Positions 9,563-20,543 of a stretch of DNA of 64,000 nt are shown one piece after another. The notes below the pieces were generated by a model that searched no databases, was not told where the DNA came from, and saw only the letters and a program-made list of their open reading frames with translations. Numbering within the stretch: position 1 is the stretch's first letter; every line of letters begins with the position of its first letter. The position numbers and the translations under genes are program-made. The DNA is from Odiellus spinosus (lineage: Eukaryota > Arthropoda > Arachnida > Opiliones > Phalangiidae), in the NCBI GenBank assembly GCA_963920705.1, contig OY987234.1, forward strand, positions 4,061,351 to 4,125,350, given 5' to 3'.

Positions 9563-11897
9563 TATACAGGGTGTTTCGAAAATGGTGGTAGGACCGAGCT
9601 CCAGTGTGTTCTATGGGTCATTTTAAGACGAAAATGTTCTATGACGTTTTGTCGTACGGGGCGCCGTTTAAGAGTTACGAAATGATTCATTTACGGATGA
9701 CCCCTTATCGTACAATAATAAACGTATACTCAATGCTAAAATAAGCTTAATTTTATTAAAGCTTATTTTATCATTGAGTATGGCTGGTTTTTTAAAAGCG
9801 CGCGCGCTTTAAAAAATGTTCCCTTTCAATCAAAATCAATTCTCGCGCTTTGAAGAGGTCGCCTGCACCGAGTCAATGAAAAGGGAGCTAAATGGAAAAA
9901 TTACTTATAAATTTGAACCAAAATGGGCCAAACAAGAAAATTTCTTCTAAATTCGAGGAAAATTTTTAATTAAACCAAATTTGACCAAGTGAGAAAATTC
10001 CTTCTAAATTCCATTAAAAATCGGGGAAACGCATTTAAATACCATTAAATGGACTAAATGTAAAATTTTAGGCAATTCGAAATTTCTAATAAATTCGAGG
10101 AAAATGGACCAAATTAGTATAGTACTATTAAATTCGAGGAAAATGGAGCAAATTAGTATAGTACTATTAAATTCGAGGAAAATGGAGCAAATTAGTATAG
10201 TACTATTAAATTCGAGGAAAATGGAGCAAATTAGTATAGTACTATTAAATTCGAGGAAAATGGACCAAATTAGTTAATTATTATTAACTAAGAATTACGC
10301 TTTAATAAAAGCGGATTAGTCTGTCAGAATTACGCTTTAATAAAAGCGGATTAGTCTGTCAGAATTACGCTTTAATAAAAGCGGATTAGTCTGTCAGAAT
10401 TACGCTTTAAAAACAGCGGGATCGTTAACTTTTTAAGGAAACGAAATCGGCCAAGCTACGCTTTGAAAAAAGCGGACGTGTATTTACACCGCCGTCACAA
10501 ACGTTGTTTTTAAAAATTAAATAAATCTTCAAAATAGGCTTAAGTTAAGGCGGGAAAAATTGTACAAAGAAAGGCTGCCATACCTTTACTAAAGAAAAAT
10601 CAAAAAACACGCGCTCGAGAAAAAATGTTTTTTTCAGGATCACGCGCTAAACATTTTTCTCGAGCGCGTTTCCTTAAAAAGTTAACGATCCCGCTGTTTT
10701 TAAAGCGTAATAGACCTGGTCGATTTGCCGGAAATGGGCCCTTGTCTCATAGCCGCGCCGCCATCTTTTTGTAGTAACAGGCTGCCAGACTATTTCTAAT
10801 TTTATTTCCCACAAACCAAATTCAAGATGTTAGTCCAACGCTTCCTATATGATAAAGTATAGGAGGCGTTGGTTAGTCTGTAGCTATTTTCACACTACAA
10901 AAAGATGGCGGACGATCACGTGACAAAAAGTTTTCCCCGCCAAAATTTTCGCGAGGTTCTCTAGACTTCCGGTTTTGGAAATCGACCAGGACTATTCTGA
11001 CAGACTAATCCGCTTTTATTAAAGCGTAATTCTGACAGACTAATCCGTTTTTATTAAAGCGTAATTCTGACAGACTAATCCGCTTTTTTTAAAGCGTAAT
11101 TCTGACAGACTAATCCGCTTTTTTTAAAGCGTAATTCTGACAGACTAATCCGCTTTTTTTAAAGCGTAATTCTGACAGACTAATCCGCTTTTATTAAAGC
11201 GTAATTCTTAGTTAATAATAATTAACTAATTTGGTCCATTTTCCTCGAATTTAATAGTACTATACTAATTTGCTCCATTTTCCTCGAATTTAATAGTACT
11301 ATACTAATTTGCTCCATTTTCCTCGAATTTAATAGTACTATACTAATTTGGTCCATTTTCCACGAATTTATTAGAAATTTCGAATTGCCTAAAATTTTAC
11401 ATTTAGTCCATTTAATGGTATTTAAATGAGTTTCCCCGATTTTTAATGGAATTTAGAAGGAATTTTCTCACTTGGTCAAATTTGGTATAATTAAAAATTT
11501 TCCTCGAATTTAGAAGAAATTTTCTTGTTTGGCCCATTTTGGTTCAAATTTATAAGTAATTTTTCCATTTAGCTCCCTTTTCATTGACTCGGTGCAGGCG
11601 ACCTCTTCAAAGCGCGAGAATTGATTTTGATTGAAAGGGAACATTTTTTAAAGCGCGCGCGCTTTTAAAAAACCAGCCATACTCAATGATAAAATAAGCT
11701 TTAATAAAATTAAGCTTATTTTAGCATTGAGTATACGTTTATTATTGTACGATAAGGGGTCATCCGTAAATGAATCATTTCGTAACTCTTTAACGGCGCC
11801 CCGTACGACAAAACGTCATAGAACATTTTCGTCTTAAAATGACCCATAGAACACACTGGAGCTCGGTCCTACCACCATTTTCGAAACACCCTGTATA
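9563..11897. mobile_element. Foldback element: 2.3-kb palindrome with nested repeats
   Basis: TATACAGGGTGTTTCG at 9563 returns inverted at 11882-11897, and the arms of about 880 bases match closely throughout. Each arm contains an array of a 39-base word (AAATTCGAGGAAAATGG..; 10089-10275 left, about 11225-11365 right). Each also has an array of a 35-base word (GAATTACGCTTTAATAAAAG..): about four units on the left (10292-10430) and six on the right (10990-11215). The centre holds further inverted pairs: 10397-10443 with 10666-10712, CGCGCTCGAGAAAAA with its inverse at 10609-10668, and a separate palindrome at 10714-10995. There is no transposase. The TATA at both ends suggests a TA-type target duplication. 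Confidence 0.85.
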
Positions 11898-12234
11898 GTG
11901 AATTGCTGATTTTTATTTATATAATTTTGTCATATTCCTTATGTTTCGCCTGCAGTTTCCGGGTATTTCCAATGTATAACCTAACATAACCTAACCTAAC
12001 ATAACCTAACCTAACCTAATCTAATTTCGAATACGTTTTTTAACATGGCAATTCCGAAAAAAATTTAAAAAGGTCTACCATTTTTAGCTCCAAGTTTCTT
12101 TTTAAATGTTTTATTTTCTTTTATCAATACATATTTGATTTTTTTTATTATAATGACTTTTTACTACATTTTCCCTACGTATAAATAATAAAGCTAACTA
12201 AAATTTCAGTTTATTATTAAGAAGACTCGTTAAA

Positions 12235-13671
12235 ATGGAGCGATTAGCTAACAAAGGCGGGTTCGTTTATATTAATAATGGTTACTTGTTCCGTCTTAAC
12301 AAAAAGAAAGCTAAATCGTGCTACTATTCCTGCAGAAATAAGTTTTGTAAAATTAGAATCGTTACTTTGGATGGCATAATTATTAGCGCGGCTCCACAAT
12401 CACATCCAACTCACGAAGATGACACAACGACTATCTTGCAGCTAAAAGCCAGAGGAAAAATGTTAGAAGAAGTTGATTCTACAACGCCAAACAATAAAAG
12501 AAAACGCGTTCTCGAGATCTTCAAAGATGTCAACCAAGAAATGAAACGTCAAGCGATGGCAGATGGTTTGGGAGAGCTTCACTGCCACGCCATATTACCG
12601 GAATTCAAGTCAGAAAAATCCAGTCTTTACCGACATCGCTGAAAGAACTTTCCTTCCAATCCCCCGCATCGTCAAGACATTTATCTAGAAGGCGAATGGC
12701 GCGAATTTGGAAACGCTGGCGAAAAATTTCTACTAGCAGACGATGGTTCCGAAGAAAAGATTTTGGTTTTTGCGTCTGAAGAATTTTTGAAATTGCTTTG
12801 CGAAGCCGAGTGCTTATTCATGGATGGCACCCACTTCTCGTGTCCCAAACAGTTTTCTCAACTCTACGTTATTCACTCCCCTTACAAAGGTATGATGCTA
12901 CCCTTGGTTTACGCACTTTTACCAGGACACTCTAAAGTCGTTTACGATCGGCTTTTTAATATCATCGTTGAAGAAACCTCAAAGCGTAGCCTAACTTTCA
13001 ACCCAGTGAAATTCCAAATTGACTTTGAAAGCTCCATGATGTCAACCATAAAAGATCGATTTCCGTCAGCAACAATCAAAGGTTGTTTCTTCCATTTTAC
13101 TCAGGCCGTGTGGCGAGCAGTGAAGAGCAAAGGCCTCGTCAATGATTACCGAAAAAATAAAATGGTTAAAAAATTGGTGAAACGACTAATGGCGCCTTCA
13201 TTAGTCCCCATTGAAGATCACGGAAACCTATGGCTACTTATAGAGAGTGAATGTCCTACAAATGTTCCAAATGTCGTCAAATTTTTGGATTACTTCGTGG
13301 ATGCTTGGATGGAGAACTCGCTACAAAAACCAGCAATGTGGAATCATTTTTCAACATTTGCATTGAGAACCAACAACCACTTGGAAGGTTTTCATCACAA
13401 ATTAAATAACAAATTCAACATAAAACCCGTTTTCTACCCATTTCTTCATGAAATCAGATCTTTACAAGAAGAATACTATGGGCAAAAATTAGACCGAGAC
13501 GCCGGAAAGAGTTCAACTCCACTTTTGAAAAAGTATGAGCTCTATAACAAAAGATACCAAAATGCAATCAGATATTATCACGAAGAAGTCAAAAATCCCA
13601 TGAAAAACAAAGAACACGTAGCTTTAGCTCTTCTTGACACAATTGCTGTCAACCTAAGTATAGGTGAATAG
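12235..13671 (+). pseudogene. MULE transposase with FLYWCH-type zinc finger, one nonsense codon
   Basis: One 478-codon frame runs from ATG 12235 to the stop at 13671. It is interrupted only by an in-frame TGA at 12640-12642, within an Arg/Lys-rich stretch where a CGA-to-TGA change is likely. The N-terminus (residues 1-60) resembles a FLYWCH finger: GGFVYINNGYLFRLN, then C-Y-Y-S-C and a later H. From about residue 190 the MULE domain follows, with FMDGTHFSCP (first Asp), FQIDFESSMM (second Asp) and the GCFFHFTQAVWR box, which is typical of Mutator-like transposases. The domain ends with a helical tail. A TATA-poor AT-rich leader precedes it. It is probably recently inactivated, since no frameshifts are present. 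Confidence 0.85.
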
Positions 13672-14180
13672 TAAACAATTATGAAAAATAAAAATACGAA
13701 TTTTTTTCTTTCAAATAAATATTATTTAAAACTGCATTATTGTACTTTTTTTTACTACCGTTTACCTACGAAGAACCTAGCTTAACAAAAGTTCCATTCA
13801 ATGTATTACATATATAATTATGCGTATGCTTCTATTCGATTGAATTAAATTTTTGAATTTATTAGCCCATTCGGTCGAATGGGAAGAAACCTTTTTCCCA
13901 GCCCAATGGGCTACAAATTGCAGCTATTCGGCCGAATGGGATTTCGTTCATATGGGAATTCGGTCGAAAGAGCATATACCATTATAACGTGGAGCTTCCG
14001 TGGTGACGCCTAGAATGTCCTAGCCTTCAAGGATTTGGATAGGCCAAGTAGAGGACAAGTAGTGGAAAGATGCGCCATCATCCAGTACATCTCTTGGACA
14101 GCAGAGTAAAGGAAGACTTGGCATAGTTTTTTGCAAATATGTTCTTGAACGCGATGTTGTTTTTCCAAAAGCAAACACTA

Positions 14181-14980
14181 ATTATACAAAAACGTTGTTT
14201 TGCTTCGCACTTCAAAAAAGTGCATTTATAAGTAAGAATATCAAACCCGTGAAGGGACAGAAATTATAAATTATCGTTGAAAGAAATATGAATGTCACAG
14301 TCTAAGAAATCAGAAAGCTATAATGAAATAATATGAATAAAAAAAATACATATAAATTCGGCCTATCGAAACTTTAAATTATGTAGAAGTCATTCGTAGA
14401 AATCACTCTTGGAAAGGGTAACTTAAAGCCTACTATGCGTTTAATGGTAGAATTGCGTAATACCAATTAGTTTAAGCTGGCGCTTTTGAAATGTTTAGTT
14501 CTTAAGGTGAAGAATTATAGTACCTTAAGAGGGGTTGCCGTTTGGATGCCGTTTGGATGCCACTCAAGATTTTGAGCATGTTTCACCACGGGGTATACAC
14601 TAACAAACCTTTACTTGTGCCTTATCGTCACCTGACACCTCTGCCAAAGTTTAGTTGATTCTTACTTTTTCCGTTCTCCTAGACTTTGGTGATATCTTAT
14701 GGTGATGGTTGCAGTTTCCAGCTTGTAAAAGCAAACACTCGACTTTTTACAACCTTTACATTCTTTAACTCTACATAATTTAAAGTTTCGATAAGCCGAA
14801 TTTATATGTAATTTTTTATTCATATTAATTATTTCATTATAGCTTTCTGATTTCTTAGAATGTGACATTCATATTTTTTTCAACGATAATTTATAATTTC
14901 TGTCCCTTCACGGGTTTGATATTCTTACCTATAAATGCACTTTTTTGAAGTGCGAAGCAAAACAACGTTTTTGTATAATT
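14181..14980. mobile_element. MITE family D, copy 1 (inverted repeat, 800 bp)
   Basis: ATTATACAAAAACGTTGTTT at the left returns inverted at the right end. The arms (14181-14390 and 14760-14980) include the word CAAACCCGTGAAGGGACAGA. Related copies are at 42953-43453 and 56516-57383. It is inserted at the end of the left arm of the following palindrome. No coding sequence is present. Confidence 0.8.
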
Positions 14981-14984
14981 TTAT

Positions 14985-16424
14985 TGTGATAGTAAACTAG
15001 GGTTGTGTCCTCACCTTTCTACCACAAAAATAATCATTTAACCATTATAGTGTGCGAATACAAATCAATTGAAGTTTAGCTCGATAATGTTAAAGATAGG
15101 CCACATCGTTGGATTCGACAATGGAGTAGACTGTCTTCCCCCAACTGAAATCAGTTGAAATTTTGAATATTAGTAGACAAACGATAGATAAAGATTCTGG
15201 GAAAATATCGTTTTGTAACTGCCATGGGATTTTTCTCATCAACGATTTAAATTACCCAGAATTTTGACATAATTTGAGGTGCGGAAGCCCAAAATGCCTG
15301 TAAAAGTGTTCAACCTGCCGAACAACAAAGTTTTGCAGCAAAGCAAATTCAAGGAGCGAGGCACAGACTATACAGCTAACTCGTATAGTCTTTGTGTTCT
15401 GAAAAAACAAAGAGAAATAACACCGCAAAAGTATACTGTACATAGTGGTTTTTATTAAGAAACACATTATTAGTAATTCGACGAAAAATAACAATTTTAG
15501 TGGCATTATATTTCAAACAATGTGGAAAAAGACCTAATTCGTGTTCGCGTAGGGAGTCAGTTCTCAGCCTCAGCCACGCATCAGGCTTTGATTCGATACA
15601 TTCCTAATGGTATCGGGATTGATTCAGTTATTTCATGGTATTGCTACTATAAAGGAGGGAACTTGACCATCAGAACTTGTGCTCACGTTAGCAGCCTTAT
15701 TTGGTGTCTGGGCTATAAACGACACGAAGATAGAGGTAGCTGGTATCAATATAAATTGCGTGCAGTCTGCGACGATGCCGGTGATTTGGACGATTTACCT
15801 AACATTGTTTGAAATATAATGCCACTAAAATTGTTATTTTTCGTCGAATTACTAATAATGTGTTTCTTAATAAAAACCACTATGTACAATATACTTTTGC
15901 GGTGTTATTTCTCTTTGTTTTTTCATAACACAAAGACTATACGAGTTAGCTGTATAGTCTGTGCCTCGCTCCTTGAATTTGCTTTGCTGCAAAACATTGT
16001 TGTTCGGCAGGTTCAACACTTTTACAGGCATTTTGGGCTTCCGCACCTCAAATTATGTCAAAATTCTGGGTAATTTAAATCGTTGCTGAGAAAAATCCCA
16101 TGGCAGTTACAAAACGATATTTTCCCAGAATCTTTATCTATCGTGTGTCTACTTATATTCAAAATTTCAACTGATTTCAGGTGGGGGAAGACAGTCTACT
16201 CCATTGTCGAATCCAACGATGTGGCCTATCTTTAACATTATCGAGCTAAATTTCAATTGATTTGTATTCGCACACTATAATGGTTTAATGATTATTTTTG
16301 TGGTAGAAAGGTGAGGACACAACCCTAGTTTACTATCACAATAAAATTTTACCAGTGGAGAAACAAAAAATTTTAACATTACGTTACCCAAATTCCTATG
16401 GGCAGTTTGGGTTGTTCTTTAACA
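14985..16424. mobile_element. Palindromic DDE/SWIM element, divergent family
   Basis: The arms 14985-15520 and 15812-16345 are nearly perfect inverted copies (TTATTGTGATAGTAAACTAG at both outer ends). The right side continues into a 78-base terminal repeat (16347-16424). The left terminal repeat is missing because the MITE at 14181-14980 lies at that junction. Between the arms sits the tail of a transposase gene (15522-15812). Confidence 0.75.
15522..15812 (+). pseudogene. C-terminal piece of DDE/SWIM transposase
   Basis: About 96 residues match the C-terminus of the transposases at 17317-18540 and 18626-19443 over their full length at roughly half identity. The SWIM-like pattern is degraded: WYCYYKGG replaces WYCNCKGG, so one zinc-binding Cys is lost, while TCAHVSS keeps the C-x-H. 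There is no upstream catalytic domain. It lies exactly between the two arms of the palindrome, as expected if the element folded back on itself around the 3' end of its gene. Confidence 0.7.
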
Positions 16425-16551
16425 AACCTCAAATTAAGTTTCGTCAGAAGTTGGCGTGTAAAGGTTCTTAAGCCTTGAAGTATATACAATGATTGTTCAT
16501 TTTAGAACAATGCTATACTTTCCCGCCACTCGTCTCAATCTCAAACAGGCT

Positions 16552-16666
16552 AGTGAAATAATGAAAGATTGATAAGGTATATGAAGTAATAGAGAGAAAG
16601 GTGGCTGAATGGGTTACGAAAAGGTTAAAACATAAATCTAGCGAGCTTTATTAAATGGTTCTAAAT
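16552..16666 (-). repeat. Dispersed repeat, family F (left remnant of a nested composite)
   Basis: AATGAAAGATTGATAAGGTA followed by GAATGGGTTACGAAAAGG. Related copies lie at 42160-42260, 42880-42950, 44930-45000, 45055-45117, 52070-52180 and 52285-52370. By comparison with 44830-45000, this piece was once continuous with 20071-20141 and 32395 onward. Confidence 0.65.
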
Positions 16667-17316
16667 TGATGAACAAAAAGAACAACAGCAACTCCCCATA
16701 AGAGTCTGGGTCCACGTAATGTTAAAAATTTTCGTCTCTTTTATGATAAATTCGTATTATATTATTAAAATAGGGTAGTTGGGGGATAATTTAAAGCTAA
16801 AATTCGAGCTCACAACTGTAAATTTTGGGAATTACAACGAATGGAAGGTTTCTTCCATAATGTAAAGAATAGGAAGAATCTATGACTTCCGTGCCGGATA
16901 TGAAAGCCTTCCCCCACACGAAAATCTTGAACGGTTATTATTTTAGATTCATAATTATGTTAGGAAAATATTAGGAAAGAATTATTTTGTAACTGCCACG
17001 GGTATAGTGCTGGCGGCAAAATGAAATTCGTATATTTTTGGTCTACTATGCCTCGAAATCCTCGAAAACGCCTGTAGAAGTGTTCCACTTGTCAAGCATT
17101 CATGCAGTAGGCTTTTGCTAGCTTTTCAGGGGCCGTGCAAAGACTATATAGCTTACTTGAATAGTCTTTGGTGTATAAGAAACTCGAAAAATAAATAGAG
17201 AAATCATACCAATTAGAAGATACTGGAGTAGTATCTTTAATTTTTATTTCATATTAAACAAAACACACTTGTATAAAACGGTCAAATTATTCATTTAACG
17301 CTAAGGTTTTCTACGT

Positions 17317-18540
17317 TTAACGTATGTCTGGTAGTTCAAGCTCAGTGGCATCTTCACACACTACACGCAATTTTGACTGGTACCAACTGCCTCGATCTTC
17401 ATGGCGACGATAACCAAGATACCAGATTACGCTGCTAACGTGAACACAAGTACCTATCGTCAAACTACCACCTTTGCAATTGCAATACCAGCCTTTAATG
17501 GCATTTGCACCTGTCCCGTTCGGTACATAACGAATTAGAGCTTGGTGAACAGCTGAGGTGGAAAATTGACCAGGCACGCGTATACGAATTAAGTCATGTT
17601 CAACTTTGGACACTTCGACGCTGAAAGAGCCGGATTTCTCTATAGTCAACGCCACATAAGATTCAGCGCGTTTCGTTTTAAAGTCGCTCATTACCACCTC
17701 ACGTACATCACTTTCACGAAGTACAGGGAAGTCTTGAAATTCACTATCCTCAATTCGTTGCCATTTAGACGGTTTGCGAAGCAGATTATCGCGCTCGACT
17801 ACTTCCTTAAGAGGATTTTCTTTCGTAGAGACTGCCAGCATTTTTTCGACGGAGTCTTCCCAGGAACCTTTAAGATGTAACTCCGGGTGGTAGGCGTTCA
17901 ACAGCGCAGCAGCAATTTGAAGAAGTTCTGGAACTAATGGTAACATATGCACAGGTATACGGTTTTGAAAAAAACGATACACCGTCTGCAAATGCCCATT
18001 CCTAACTTCAACCGGCCACCTGAGGTACGTTACTTGTCGGGAACGATTAACTTCTTGCGTGTTTACTTGCTTCTCGCCTTTAGACAAGAACGAAGGCATT
18101 TGTAAATCCACACCCAGTTCAGTCAGTACGCTGTTGGAGTCTCGAAAACCGCGGTCTGCCAGTACAACGTCACCAACTTGAAAGAAAGACTGGAGTTCTT
18201 CTCTCTTTTTGATAGAATGGTTTAAAATGCGCGCGTCGTTATTGCGGCCATTAGCAAAGTAGGGTCCGATTATATCTATTATGTAACCCGTAGTTGTTAC
18301 CATTAACATTGGCTAGAGGATATGCTGGCCTTTGTGCACACAGAAGGATTTGTGAAGAACGGTATAGTCCTTGGATCTTCCAACCTTGATATAGGTGTCA
18401 TCTACATATATTAAAGACGTCTTTAATATTTTTTGCCAGCCAGGTTGGCGAAAAATAATTAAACCTGTTTTTATAAACATTAAAAAAATTGTAATATCTG
18501 GTTTGAACCATGATCTTAAGAACTTTCCTTATCAATAACA
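17317..18540 (-). pseudogene. DDE transposase with SWIM-like zinc finger (DDE_Tnp_4-like), one nonsense codon
   Basis: The frame runs from about 18540 to the stop at 17317 and is broken by one in-frame TAG at 18313-18315. The catalytic pattern can be followed: first Asp in LIYVDDTYIK (upstream of the stop), then HKGQHIL, GYIIDIIGPYFANGRNNDA, second Asp in VVLADRGFRD and Glu in WPVEVRNGHLQ. This is the arrangement of IS5/DDE_Tnp_4-type transposases found in many invertebrates. The C-terminus carries WYCNCKGGSL and GTCVHVSS, a C-x-C...C-x-H SWIM-type finger thought to bind DNA or protein. The N-terminal extension beyond 18540 is missing or altered. Superfamily placement (ISL2EU/IS5-like) is tentative. 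Confidence 0.75.
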
Positions 18541-18625
18541 TCAATGTGAGAGTCACTTGGAATTTGGAGATGGCTCCAAATACATGTTACGCGTGCAATC
18601 GGAAAGTTACCAATAGTACAAGTAG

Positions 18626-19443
18626 AGGTTGGTGACGTTGTACTGGCAGACCGCGGTTTTCGAGACTCCAACAGCGTACTGACTGAACTGGGTGTGGATT
18701 TACAAATGCCTTCGTTCTTGTCTAAAGGCGAGAAGCAAGTAAACACGCAAGAAGTTAATCGTTCCCGACAAGTAACGTACTTCAGGTGGCCGGTTGAAGT
18801 TAGGAATGGGCATTTGCAGACGGTGTATCGTTTTTTTCAAAACCGTATACCTGTGCATATGTTACCATTAGTTCCGGAACTTCTTCAAATTGCTGCTGCG
18901 CTGTTGAACGCCTACCACCCGGAGTTACATCTTAAAGGTTCCTGGGAAGACTCCGTCGAAAAAATGCTGGCAGTCTCTACGAAAGAAAATCCTCAATGGC
19001 AACGAATTGAGGATAGTGAATTTCAAGACTTCCCTGTACTTCGTGAAAGTGATGTACGTGAGGTGGTAATGAGCGACTTTAAAACGAAACGCGCTGAATC
19101 TTACGTGGCGTTGACTATAGAGAAATCCGGCTCTTTCAGCGTCGAAGTGTCCAAAGTTGAACATGACTTAATTCGTATACGCGTGCCTGGTCAATTTTCC
19201 ACCTCAGCTGTTCACCAAGCTCTAATTGGTTATGTACCGAACGGGACAGGTGCAAATGCCATTAAAGGCTGGTATTGCAATTGCAAAGGTGGTAGTTTGA
19301 CGATAGGTACTTGTGTTCACGTTAGCAGCGTAATCTGGTATCTTGGTTATCGTCGCCATGAAGATCGAGGCAGTTGGTACCAGTCAAAATTGCGTGTAGT
19401 GTGTGAAGATGCCACTGAGCTTGAACTACAAGACATACGTTAA
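18626..19443 (+). pseudogene. Inverted duplicate of the DDE/SWIM transposase C-terminal part
   Basis: It encodes the segment from GDVVLADRGFRD to the C-terminus, nearly identical to the minus-strand copy at 17317-18175. Sixteen codons are missing after the word STKEN, deleted in frame. It lacks the first catalytic Asp and any natural start, so it cannot make an active enzyme. It is part of the right arm of the palindrome. Confidence 0.8.
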
Positions 19444-20070
19444 ACGTAGAAAACCTTAGCGTTAAATGAATAAATTGTCCGTTTTATACAAGTGTGTTTT
19501 GTTTAATATGAAATAAAAATTAAAGATACTACTCCAGTATCTTCTAATTGGTATGATTTCTCTATTTATTTTTCGAGTTTCTTATACACCAAAGACTATT
19601 CAAGTAAGCTATATAGTCTTTGCACGGCCCCTGTAAAGCTAGCAAAAGCTTGACAAGTGGAACACTTCTACAGGCGTTTTCGAGGATTTCGAGGCATAGT
19701 AGACCAAAAATATACGAATTTCATTTTGCCGCCAGCACTATACCCGTGGCAGTTACAAAATAATTCTTTCCTAATATTTTCCTAACATAATTATGAATCT
19801 AAAATAATAACCGTTCAAGATTTTCGTGTGGGGGAAGGCTTTCATATCCGGCACGGAAGTCATAGATTCTTCCTATTCTTTACATTATGGAAGAAACCTT
19901 CCATTCGTTGTAATTCCCAAAATTTACAGTTGTGAGCTCGAATTTTAGCTTTAAATTATCCCCCAACTACCCTATTTTAATAATATAATACGAATTTATC
20001 ATAAAAGAGACGAAAATTTTTAACATTACGTGGACCCAGACTCTTATGGGGAGTTGCTGTTGTTCTTTAT

Positions 20071-20141
20071 TTTATTAAACAGTAGATAAGCTATTTTTAA
20101 TGGTATTTTTTATAGATAACTGAAAATTACATTCACTGGGT
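20071..20141. repeat. Composite repeat fragment between two insertions
   Basis: These 71 bases match, inverted, 44825-44895 and 47266-47332. They form the bridge between the DDE/SWIM palindrome and the Polinton, and they end with the Polinton target duplication. Confidence 0.8.
20136..20141 (+). other. Polinton target-site duplication, left
   Basis: CTGGGT, identical to 32395-32400. The uninterrupted paralogues at 44825-44830 and 47266-47271 carry the word once (as ACCCAG on the plus strand). Confidence 0.95.
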
Positions 20142-20543
20142 AGTAGATAGAATTTACCGTTTCTGACACAGGTGGTACTCGGTGGTACGGTGGTACATGG
20201 GTGGTACGGTGGTACCATTTTTTCGACGCCATTTTGTTTTAAAAAATTTGAATTTTTTTTTTTTTTTTTTTTTATTCCGGGTTTCGAACCCGGGACCCAT
20301 AGGCTGGGGGTTGACGGCTTAGTTAACTTGGTCATTTCAGTTATCTACTTTTCTCCTTAAGCACCGTTTGTTTCTCGGTCATTCCCTTATCTTGGGTAAA
20401 CATTATCTATTTTTCTCGGCTCTTCTTATATCAAGTGATTGAAAATTTAAATATTAAGGCGCGAAAATATTTTAATCATGCGAAAAATTGTAAGCTTTGG
20501 TATCTCTACTGTTTACGATTTACCATATGAAGATAGGGTTAAC
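20142..20543 (+). repeat. Polinton left terminal inverted repeat (402 bp)
   Basis: It matches 31993-32394 inverted over its full length; I noticed one mismatch (GGCGCG versus GGCACG). It contains a GGTGGTAC-rich block, an approximately 21-base T-run and a tRNA-like unit. Just inside, 20550-20640 repeats part of it imperfectly (TCGG..TATATCACGTGATTGGAAGT). Confidence 0.95.
20241..20335 (-). ncRNA. tRNA-like Pol III unit in the left Polinton terminal repeat (candidate)
   Basis: Read leftward, an A-box-like stretch TGACCAAGTTAACTAAGCC is followed by the T-arm CCCGGGTTCGAAACCCGG. That arm includes GGTTCGAAACC, one base from the Pol III B-box consensus. An A-run and then T6 (20241-20246) follow, a possible Pol III terminator. 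The acceptor stem is not closed, so it is not a functional tRNA. Transcription is inferred and would point to the element end. Confidence 0.45.

Larger units (their letters stand above)
9219..13975 (+). mobile_element. MULE-type transposon with FB-like short-repeat ends (candidate)
   Basis: The left end (9219-9350) is CTTTCGACCGAATTCCC followed by further CATTCGACCGAA words. The right end (13866-13975) carries the inverted words and closes with GGGAATTCGGTCGAAAG. Between them lie the 2.3-kb palindrome (9563-11897) and a MULE transposase pseudogene (12235-13671). In Drosophila the FB-NOF elements combine tandem-word inverted repeats with a MULE-related transposase, so the association fits. I could not find a convincing 9-bp target duplication, which leaves the outer boundaries open. 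Confidence 0.5.
16667..20070. mobile_element. Large palindromic DDE/SWIM transposon
   Basis: The outer ends are inverted copies starting AAGAACAACAGCAACTCCCC. Left arm 16667-18175 and right arm 18626-20070 are near-identical over about 1.45 kb, including most of the transposase 3' half. The central spacer (18176-18625) holds the transposase 5' part once. So the gene's C-terminal half exists twice, head to head. The right arm lacks 48 coding bases present on the left, and 14 bases near 19648. A shorter relative is at 36524-38097. Confidence 0.85.

Noticed and set aside
17596..17880. Gene antisense to the DDE/SWIM transposase (also near 18925-19164 and 36937-37182)
   Set aside because: These frames are shadows of the transposase frame; the sense strand carries the recognisable catalytic and SWIM residues.
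20172..20360. Small protein encoded in the Polinton terminal repeats
   Set aside because: The frame runs through a poly(T) tract that yields poly-Phe, and it exists only because the repeat lacks stops. The tRNA-like reading explains the sequence better.
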